A stretch of DNA of 13,624 nt, taken from positions 157,349 through 170,972 of the forward strand of contig DBPR01000019.1 in the NCBI GenBank assembly GCA_002305635.1. The letters run 5' to 3'. This document shows, one piece after another, positions 7,400 through 13,624 of this stretch. The first letter of the stretch is position 1; each line of letters opens with the position of its first letter. The DNA comes from Anaerolineaceae bacterium UBA1415 (GTDB lineage Bacteria; Chloroflexota; Anaerolineae; Anaerolineales; Anaerolineaceae). Position numbers and translations under genes: made by a program. Below the pieces are notes generated by a model. That model did not search any database, was not told the DNA's origin, and saw only the letters and a program-made list of their open reading frames with translations.

Positions 7400-8377
7400 A
7401 TGAAATTTTCACAAAAAATTTGGTCGATCTTTCTTTGTCTTATTTTTTCCTTCTCGATCGCGCAGACAGGTGCTGTTAAAGCGCAGGATCCACAAACCAT
7501 GATCTATTTTTCTCCCGACCCATCCTACATTTACCTGGATGGCACAAACCAGGTTACTGTTAATGTGATGATCCGCGACGCAGTTGACTTAAACGCGTTT
7601 GATGTGCAGGTAGACTTTGACCCCAGTAAGGTCACTCGCGTAAGTTATGAGGTTGGGGATTTCCTAACGGAAGTTTCCTGTATTGATAGATTTGTTGGCC
7701 CAAATTATTTCAGGCTGGTCTGTACCCAATTGGCTCAACCAGGAAGATACGGTACCGGCACGCTCTTTAGGATCGTTTTTCGGGGTGTGGCAGAAGGCGT
7801 TTCACCACTGGACCTCACAGAAGCTAATTTGTCTAATGGCGATGGTCAGTCTCTTCCCACCGAAACAACCAACGGCACTCTGAATGTGGTCAATACCGGA
7901 AATTTGACCTATCTTCCGCTGATCTTTAACATCGCCTTGCAGGGGCAGACAAACCGCGGCGGGATAACGCTCAATCTGGGGCGGGGCTTGCATTACGGCC
8001 TCGCCTATACCGGCGTGAGTACGAATATCCCCGGTGAGAACCTGACCATCCCGTCCGTGGCAGCTGACACCTACCTGCTGACGACCAACCAGCCGCGCGT
8101 GCTCAACATCACGGCTGACCTTAACAAGACCGCGACGATCACAAGTGAGGATGGGACGTTGACCCCGCTCGTCCTGCGCGGCGGCAACGCCGTTTGGACG
8201 GATAACGTGATCGATATTCACGATCTGACGCTCGTGACCGGCGGCTATCTTGACCCAGCCGCCAACCCTAACGCGGATGTCAACTTTGACGGCGTGGTAA
8301 ACCTCATCGATGCTGCGATCGTGGCAGGGAACTACGGTCTGAGCAGCCAAACCGCTTACGCGAACTGGATCCCTTAG
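7400..8377 (+). CDS. gene B: secreted cohesin-dockerin linker protein
   Basis: 325 aa. The signal peptide is cut after VKA (residue 28). The ribosome site is weak (GAAAG, 7386-7390). Residues about 33-165 form a cohesin-like domain ('LNAFDVQVDFDPSKVTRVSY', a late 'GTGTLFRIVF', ending 'NGTLNV'). A short 'TYLPLIF' link leads to an Ig-like region (about 180-262) and a dockerin (about 263-325). Its second loop, DVNFDGVVNLID, is canonical; the first lacks acidic residues at positions 1 and 3. The C-terminal 110 residues match those of gene A ('QPR.LNIT.DL', '(I/V)WT(N/D)N(I/V)ID', final 'AY.NW.P'). C94 and C108 are the only cysteines of the mature chain and lie on neighbouring predicted strands. 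One cohesin plus one dockerin is what an adaptor or chain-extending subunit needs. GC content rises sharply at the C-terminal half, which hints at a joined module. Confidence 0.88.
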   Translation: MKFSQKIWSIFLCLIFSFSIAQTGAVKAQDPQTMIYFSPDPSYIYLDGTNQVTVNVMIRDAVDLNAFDVQVDFDPSKVTRVSYEVGDFLTEVSCIDRFVGPNYFRLVCTQLAQPGRYGTGTLFRIVFRGVAEGVSPLDLTEANLSNGDGQSLPTETTNGTLNVVNTGNLTYLPLIFNIALQGQTNRGGITLNLGRGLHYGLAYTGVSTNIPGENLTIPSVAADTYLLTTNQPRVLNITADLNKTATITSEDGTLTPLVLRGGNAVWTDNVIDIHDLTLVTGGYLDPAANPNADVNFDGVVNLIDAAIVAGNYGLSSQTAYANWIP

Positions 8378-8441
8378 ACCCTAATGCTTAGGATTGGACT
8401 AATTGCCAAAGACAAAATAATTGTATAGTATCGGACAAAAT

Positions 8442-9434
8442 ATGAAATCATTTCCATTATTAGAAAAAACACTTAAAAGCCTCGCGATATTGCTTGTGAT
8501 CGCGATCTTGTCAACTGGCATCGCGCGAGCCCAATCCATAGCCAGGGCAGGGCTGCTTGAGGAGATGGAAATACGCCCCGGCGTCAGGGTCGAGATCCCC
8601 ATTAATATTGAAAACGTGGTCGATCTCTACGGGATCGATATCGAACTTAAATTTGACCCAGCTTACTGGGAATTTGAAGACGCTGACCCGCGTAATGATG
8701 GTATTCAACCGGCTTTGGGCACCTTTTTGGACCCTGGAATGACACTTTATAACGAAATCTATCCTGAAGAGGGTCTCGTGCGGCTGGTTTTAAGCCAAAT
8801 CAACCCCAGCGAGGCGAAAAGCGGCAGCGGGACCATCATGGTCCTCTACGCCAAGGCATTGAAGACCGGCAAGACCAAAATTGAGGTGCAGAAAGTGGAG
8901 CTGGCGACCCGCAATGGACTGGGAATTGATGTCGAAGGAGTTGACGGAGAGATCGTCATCAAAACGCAGGCACCGGTGGTCACCGCGACCGCGATCCCGG
9001 TCATCGACCCGACCGAGATCATCATCATTCCGACCTATATACCGCCAACGGCGACCAACACGCCCGCCCCGACCAGCACACCAGTGCCAACCGCGACGAA
9101 AGTTCCAACCGGTCAGCCGGCAATTTCCGGGACGAGTTCTCCCAATACAGGGTCAGTGACCGCTCCGGAAGGCGAAGAAGAAACAACTTCGCCAGATACT
9201 GAAACAGCTGTTGAAACAAGTGAGGTTGACCCCTCCGTCACAGCTGAGATCTCATCAAGCCTAGATGAGGACAACACAATTCAACCCACCCAGATCCCTG
9301 TGACTGGTGAAGAAACGGAGCTAACTCAGGCTCAGGAAGGCGGGAATAAGATCATCTGGATCATTGTGGTAGTTTTGGCTGCGGCAGCGATCCTTGCCGT
9401 CAGCTTTTTAGTCAAAAATAAACGTAAGAATTAG
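8442..9434 (+). CDS. gene C: membrane-anchored cohesin, putative anchoring scaffoldin
   Basis: 330 aa from ATG 8442. An in-frame TTG at 8421 would add seven residues; I prefer the ATG because it puts a normal signal peptide at the front (cut after ARA, residue 30). No strong ribosome site is seen for either. Residues about 34-175 form one cohesin-like domain ('DLYGIDIELKFDPAYWEFED', 'SGSGTIMVLYAKAL'). A Thr/Pro linker ('PPTATNTPAPTSTPVPTATK') and an acidic Ser/Thr/Glu stretch make a stalk of about 110 residues. Then come IPVTG (285-289), a 21-residue hydrophobic helix (304-324) and the basic tail KNKRKN. This order matches either a simple C-terminal membrane anchor or a variant sortase signal. 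There is no dockerin and no cysteine. As the only visibly anchored member of the cluster, it probably holds the dockerin-bearing neighbours at the surface. The next gene starts 15 nt after its stop. Confidence 0.88.
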   Translation: MKSFPLLEKTLKSLAILLVIAILSTGIARAQSIARAGLLEEMEIRPGVRVEIPINIENVVDLYGIDIELKFDPAYWEFEDADPRNDGIQPALGTFLDPGMTLYNEIYPEEGLVRLVLSQINPSEAKSGSGTIMVLYAKALKTGKTKIEVQKVELATRNGLGIDVEGVDGEIVIKTQAPVVTATAIPVIDPTEIIIIPTYIPPTATNTPAPTSTPVPTATKVPTGQPAISGTSSPNTGSVTAPEGEEETTSPDTETAVETSEVDPSVTAEISSSLDEDNTIQPTQIPVTGEETELTQAQEGGNKIIWIIVVVLAAAAILAVSFLVKNKRKN

Positions 9435-9439
9435 TTTGT

Positions 9440-9444
9440 GGAGG
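9440..9444 (+). promoter_or_regulatory. ribosome binding site that fixes the GTG start of gene D
   Basis: GGAGG lies 5 nt before GTG 9450 and 5 nt after the TAG of gene C. It selects a GTG start that is directly followed by a basic signal-peptide head (KSRK). The close packing suggests C and D are translated from one mRNA. Confidence 0.8.
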
Positions 9445-9449
9445 AAACC

Positions 9450-12400
9450 GTGAAATCAAGAAAGACTATTTTTACCCTTGTACTTCTGGCCGTCCTGCTG
9501 GTCTTAGGGCTGGCATGGACGGAACCAGTCAATGCACAAAATACTTCCCTGTCTCTATCCCCACACGGGCAAGGCCGGGCGAATACCTGCTCAACGTACG
9601 AAATAGAAGTATTGGTGAAAAACGTCGAAAATCTGACCGCCTATCACCTGGAGCTGACCTATGACCCAACTCAAATCGAGATCCTCTCGATCGTGAACGG
9701 CGGCTTCCTGAACCCGACTGACGCCTTCTATGAACCCACCAACACCTTTGGCGCGGACACAGGACGCATTAAGTGGGGCATGGCGCAGCGCGGCACCGAC
9801 GGCGACCCAGACCCCAGATCCGGGCCCGGTTCTTTGATCAAGATCACCTTTCAGCCCCTTGTAGGCGACGTGACCACCACGATCACGCTGGATGGCGAGA
9901 ATTCGATGCTGGTGGACTGGCCGGACGCCTTTCCGATCCCTTTTGTAATTTCCAGTGGATATGGAGAAATGAGTTACAAGCTGCAGGACAAGGTGGTGGC
10001 AAATGTGACCGCCAACCCGGTAGTCGAATACTGTTCGCTGGGCGAAGCTCTTTACCAGGCAAAAAGCGGTGATGAGCTCCAGTTCCTGAGAAATTTCGAG
10101 GTCTATGAATTTTCCACTGTAAGTGGCAAAAACGTCACGATTAATACAATGGGCTATACTGTCACCTACAACAACACAACGGATAACAGCTTTATCTTGT
10201 CAGTCCTTTCCAACGCGACAGTAAATTTGATCGGTAATGGCTCCTTCGTCACCCAGCCTAAAGGTTCGACTATTCTCATAAACCCACGTGCTACCGTCAT
10301 TGTTGATGGGCCAACGCTGAGCGGTGGTTACCGTTCGGTAAGAGTGCAAGGATACACAAATGCGAATTACTGGTTCCCAAATAATTTCATCCTGCAAAGT
10401 GGTACGCTGACAAATGGTATAAGAGTGATAGGTAGAGGCGCGAATGTGACTATCAACGGAGGAACTGTCTCCCGGTCTGATGGTCAGCCCGCGATCACTG
10501 GTGATGCCACAATCACCCAGTTCAACTACAATAGTGGCACCACTGTGACTGTGAATGGCGGAATGATCGATGGCGGCACAGCCGCAGCGATCTATAATCC
10601 ACAATCAGGTTCAGTAACGATCAATGGAGGAACGCTCACTGGCGGCAGTTCCGCGATCGAAATGGAACGCGGCTCCCTGACGGTTAACGGCGGCACGATC
10701 ACAGGCGCTGCTGACGGCATCCTGATCGACAACGCGCTGGATCGTGATACCGATGGTGCGATGAGCGTGAATATCACAGGCGGAGTGATCACCGGCACCA
10801 CTGGCTACGCGGTGCGTGAGAGCGTGCCTGCTGGCGCAAGCCTGCGCACGACCAGCGTCGAAATTTCCGGCGGCGACTTTACCGGCGGCGAAGAAGGCGT
10901 GATCTTCTCTGATGAGCTGCTGGCAGCCGCGAGCGCTGACCCGGCGACCGCCGTACTGGCTCTGACCGATGGACGCTACAGCCACGACCCGGATCGCTTC
11001 GTCTTTGCGCCCTACGGCAGCTATAAAATAAACTCCTGGTGGCTGATCGGTGAATTGGTCGGGACGATCGAACGCGATCCCGGAAACACCGGCGATATCC
11101 CCGGAGGAACACCGCTGACCGTTACCGTGACCGGCGACACGGTCGACTTCCAGGGCGATATTGCCTGGTATCCCGCTGATCCGACAGTGGGACGCACGGA
11201 AGGTCACCGCGTTGGGGTTGAGATCAACGCCCCGGCTGGCTATCCGACGGCAGACACGACCTTCACTTTCAACGGTACCACCTACGATTGGAATACGGTT
11301 GCTGATGGCGATAATTTCGTCTGGATCTACCCGAAAGTTACCGCCGTTCCTCAAAGCTGGGACGTGGTGGTGACCTGGAAGGACGGCGTTACGCAAACCT
11401 TCACCATCAATGTTCTGACCGGTTCAAAACTTCAGGTTCTCCTGAACGCTGATGAATTTGCCTATCTTAATGATCCCGCTGCCGCGCATGGAACCTTCCT
11501 GGGTGTCAACAGCAGCTGGACGACCAACGGCGGTTCAATCGCTGACCTTGCTTCGATCGTGGTCGAATTGTTCGGTGAGGACGAAAACGGCGACGAGGTT
11601 TTGCTCCAGACCAACACCGCCAAACTGGATCAATTCACTGACATCAGCTCTTTCAGCTCACCATTCAACATTTACGGCAAGTACGATTACACGAACTCCG
11701 CCTGGACAAACGTCCGTCAGACCGAATTCGGGCAGCATCTGCCCGCGACCCGCGTCAAGGCGACAGTTACTTTATTGGATGGCAGAGTTCTGACCGCCGA
11801 AAACACGCTGATTACCGGCAACCGCGCCGATATCGTCCCAACGCTCAACGCGCAGGATTTTGGCTATATGGCATTTAGTGATGTTCTGGGCGTTTCGGCC
11901 GGTTTTGGCACCACAAAAGTAACGCTTGACCAGGCTGTCTCGATCAAGGTCGAGCTCTTCACAGGGCCATCGACCGCCTATCAACTGCTTCAGACCAATA
12001 CCGCGATCGCTGGAACCGACCTCTTCAGCGCGATCACGAACTTCTCAAGCCCCTTTGATATTTTCGGCACTTTTGACTACCCGACCGATGGCTATTGGGT
12101 CAATGCCCGCCAGGCGGAATATGGTCAAAAAGCCATCCCGACCCGCGTATTGGCTACGGTCGAACTGCCGGGTGGTTTCATCATGACCGCTGAGAACACG
12201 ACCCTAACCGGCGACCGCCGCACGATCGTGAGCACGCTGGATGAGGAGATCGCTGAAGCGCCGAACTATGTCTATGACCCTGTTTATGAATACAGCGGCG
12301 ACATGACCTTTGATGACACGAGCAACACTTACACCATGAAATACTGGCCGGCAGAATATCTGGACGGCGCGCCAATGCGCGACCTGGCCCGTTATCTGGG

Positions 12401-13624
12401 CGCTCTGCACTATCAGGATATATCAACGGTAGAGAAAATCACCTACAAAGGTGTGGAATACACCTGGGATGTCAACGGAACATTAGTTGGCTCCAACTGG
12501 AAAGACGAAAATGACGTAACGCTGGTGAGCGTGGTTGTGGCTGATCTGATCAACCAGATCCCCGCGACCGCGACCATGACCATATCTGATGGTCTGAATA
12601 CGGCCAATGTGACCTTTGTGGTCGATGTTTACAACACGCTGGACGATGAAATTGAATCCGCTCCAACTTATGTGTACGACCCGGTATACAACTATGTTGG
12701 CACCTTCGCGTTTGTAGACGCGACCAACACCTATACCGCGACTTATACAGATGTCAACTACAACCCGGGCGCTTTGTACGACCTGGCCCGCTACCTCGGC
12801 GCTTTGCACCGCCAGGATGGCGCCACGGTCATTAAAATAACTTACAAGGGCACTGATTACACCTGGGATCCCCAGGGCACACTCCACGGCTCCAACTGGA
12901 AAGATGCCAACGGCATCACATTGGTGAGCGTGGTTGGCGCTGACTTCCAGAACAGCGTGATCGTTCCTGGAACTGGCTTTACCTTCACCGTGGCCGATGG
13001 ACTCCATACCGAAACAGTGACCTTCATCCTCATCATTGAGGACACAACCCCTCCAACGATCGGTAGCATCGTTGCTGCTGGCGCGACCGGCTTTGACGAC
13101 GTCACTGCTGTAGGTACCACGCTGACAGTCGATCACGGCTACACCGTTGATCACATCACAGTGACCCTGGACGAAGCCGTCGTTGTTGCTGACGGCACGG
13201 TCGTCAGCCTGGCTGGCGTTCCTTACGGCACCATCACCGCCAACGGCGCGGTTCTGACCATTGTTCCGTACCCTGGTAACGAGGTTGCCAGTATTAAAGG
13301 TACATTCGTGTTCAGCGTTCCGGCTGGTTCGATCACCGATCTCGCAGGAAACGCGCTCGCGACAAACACCGTGACGCTGGTTGTCAACAACGTGGCTCCG
13401 CTTGCCGCAGATGATGGCTACACTACCGCCGAAGACACCGCGCTGTCGATCACAGCACCGGGCGTGTTGGCAAATGACACTGATCTCGACGATCTGACCG
13501 CGGTATTGGTTACGGGACCCGCCAACGGCACCCTGACGCTGAATGCTGATGGTTCTTTCGTTTACACGCCCAATGCCAACACAAACGGTACGGATACCTT
13601 TACCTACAAGGCGAATGACGGCAC
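9450..13624 (+). CDS. gene D: giant secreted cohesin/beta-helix/Ig-like protein, 3' end outside window
   Basis: The frame stays open from GTG 9450 to the edge: 1391 codons, C-terminus unseen. The signal peptide is cut after VNA (residue 29). A cohesin-like domain covers about 31-175 ('LTAYHLELTYDPTQIEILSI', 'GPGSLIKITF'). A beta-helix module like those of gene A follows (about 182-531, with 'GYAVRE'). Then come a beta-rich domain (about 532-662), two tandem domains (663-795 and 796-926), a second tandem pair (928-1062 and 1063-1199), an Ig-like domain (1200-1316) and the start of a cadherin-like/VCBS-type repeat ('AEDTAL', 'VLANDTDLDD', 'NGTDTFTYKANDG'). The only two cysteines seen, C47 and C195, bracket the cohesin as in gene A. 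The build suggests a long adhesin-like arm. Whether it ends in a dockerin, a membrane helix or a sorting signal cannot be seen. Confidence 0.9.
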   Translation, partial: MKSRKTIFTLVLLAVLLVLGLAWTEPVNAQNTSLSLSPHGQGRANTCSTYEIEVLVKNVENLTAYHLELTYDPTQIEILSIVNGGFLNPTDAFYEPTNTFGADTGRIKWGMAQRGTDGDPDPRSGPGSLIKITFQPLVGDVTTTITLDGENSMLVDWPDAFPIPFVISSGYGEMSYKLQDKVVANVTANPVVEYCSLGEALYQAKSGDELQFLRNFEVYEFSTVSGKNVTINTMGYTVTYNNTTDNSFILSVLSNATVNLIGNGSFVTQPKGSTILINPRATVIVDGPTLSGGYRSVRVQGYTNANYWFPNNFILQSGTLTNGIRVIGRGANVTINGGTVSRSDGQPAITGDATITQFNYNSGTTVTVNGGMIDGGTAAAIYNPQSGSVTINGGTLTGGSSAIEMERGSLTVNGGTITGAADGILIDNALDRDTDGAMSVNITGGVITGTTGYAVRESVPAGASLRTTSVEISGGDFTGGEEGVIFSDELLAAASADPATAVLALTDGRYSHDPDRFVFAPYGSYKINSWWLIGELVGTIERDPGNTGDIPGGTPLTVTVTGDTVDFQGDIAWYPADPTVGRTEGHRVGVEINAPAGYPTADTTFTFNGTTYDWNTVADGDNFVWIYPKVTAVPQSWDVVVTWKDGVTQTFTINVLTGSKLQVLLNADEFAYLNDPAAAHGTFLGVNSSWTTNGGSIADLASIVVELFGEDENGDEVLLQTNTAKLDQFTDISSFSSPFNIYGKYDYTNSAWTNVRQTEFGQHLPATRVKATVTLLDGRVLTAENTLITGNRADIVPTLNAQDFGYMAFSDVLGVSAGFGTTKVTLDQAVSIKVELFTGPSTAYQLLQTNTAIAGTDLFSAITNFSSPFDIFGTFDYPTDGYWVNARQAEYGQKAIPTRVLATVELPGGFIMTAENTTLTGDRRTIVSTLDEEIAEAPNYVYDPVYEYSGDMTFDDTSNTYTMKYWPAEYLDGAPMRDLARYLGALHYQDISTVEKITYKGVEYTWDVNGTLVGSNWKDENDVTLVSVVVADLINQIPATATMTISDGLNTANVTFVVDVYNTLDDEIESAPTYVYDPVYNYVGTFAFVDATNTYTATYTDVNYNPGALYDLARYLGALHRQDGATVIKITYKGTDYTWDPQGTLHGSNWKDANGITLVSVVGADFQNSVIVPGTGFTFTVADGLHTETVTFILIIEDTTPPTIGSIVAAGATGFDDVTAVGTTLTVDHGYTVDHITVTLDEAVVVADGTVVSLAGVPYGTITANGAVLTIVPYPGNEVASIKGTFVFSVPAGSITDLAGNALATNTVTLVVNNVAPLAADDGYTTAEDTALSITAPGVLANDTDLDDLTAVLVTGPANGTLTLNADGSFVYTPNANTNGTDTFTYKANDG
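11436..12227 (+). repeat. first tandem domain pair in gene D
   Basis: Residues 663-795 and 796-926 (133 and 131 aa) are copies. Shared landmarks are 'LNA.(E/D)F.Y(L/M)', 'LLQTNTA', 'FSSPF(N/D)I(Y/F)G', 'W.N.RQ.E(F/Y)GQ', 'TRV.ATV.L' and 'TAENT.(L/I)TG(N/D)R'. Each looks like a beta-sandwich. I do not recognise the family. Confidence 0.85.
12231..13049 (+). repeat. second tandem domain pair in gene D
   Basis: Residues 928-1062 and 1063-1199 are copies, unrelated by eye to the preceding pair. Both carry 'TLD(E/D)EI', YVYDPVY, 'DLARYLGALH', 'ITYKG..YTWD', GSNWKD and 'TLVSVV'. The 'DLARYLGALHxQ' segment looks helical, which is unusual for an Ig-like stalk domain. Family not recognised. Confidence 0.85.

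Noticed and set aside
8380..8392. CCTAA-TGC-TTAGG inverted repeat after gene B as a terminator
   Set aside because: The stem is only 5 bp, AT-rich and has no T run after it.
10611..11396. Long minus-strand frame (261 codons) antisense to gene D
   Set aside because: It lies wholly within the beta-helix and Ig-like coding of D, has no ribosome site or signal, and its composition is that of the complement of Thr/Gly-rich codons.
12483..13154. Minus-strand frame (223 codons) antisense to gene D
   Set aside because: Antisense to the tandem domains, whose protein repeats are clearly coding on the plus strand; no start signals.
2096..13624. Protein-level repeats as a CRISPR array or polysaccharide lyase locus
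   Set aside because: The repetition is at domain level inside open frames, not short DNA repeats with spacers. The beta-helix parts show no recognisable lyase or glycosidase active-site set.

Overview
The window looks like part of a chromosome from a Chloroflexota bacterium, most likely of the Anaerolineae. This is inferred from style: several very large secreted proteins in a row, cohesin and dockerin modules on the same chains, Thr/Pro-rich 'PTATNTPAPTSTP' linkers, and tails such as 'YLPLI' and 'VPIIQK'. No rRNA, tRNA or housekeeping gene is present to fix the taxonomy. Coding DNA is of moderate GC. The 1.2-kb gap before the main cluster is AT-rich.

Layout. Bases 1-82 hold the likely tail of an upstream plus-strand gene and a strong bidirectional terminator. 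A small secreted protein of unknown function (160-864) is on the minus strand. A long non-coding gap follows (865-2095) with a REP-like GC-rich palindrome, two dyads around a candidate promoter, and a leader hairpin. From 2096 to the right edge four plus-strand genes are closely spaced. (A) 2096-7309 is a 1737-aa beta-helix protein with an internal cohesin and a C-terminal dockerin. A terminator-like hairpin follows it. (B) 7400-8377 is a 325-aa protein with one cohesin and one dockerin. (C) 8442-9434 is a 330-aa protein with one cohesin, a long Thr/Pro/Glu stalk, an IPVTG motif and a C-terminal membrane helix. (D) 9450 to the edge is a giant protein (1391 residues visible, no stop) with an N-terminal cohesin, a beta-helix module like those of A, and a series of Ig-like domains, two of them tandemly duplicated.

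How they may work together. All four start with a signal peptide ending in A|Q, and all four carry a cohesin-like domain. A and B also carry dockerins of one shared, unusual type. C is the only one with a visible membrane anchor. The simplest model is a self-contained surface assembly: C presents a cohesin on the membrane, B acts as a link with one cohesin and one dockerin, and A and D supply long rod-like or adhesive arms. No catalytic domain is recognisable, so this looks structural or adhesive rather than like a cellulosome. The assembly is an inference; the domain architecture is read directly from the sequence.
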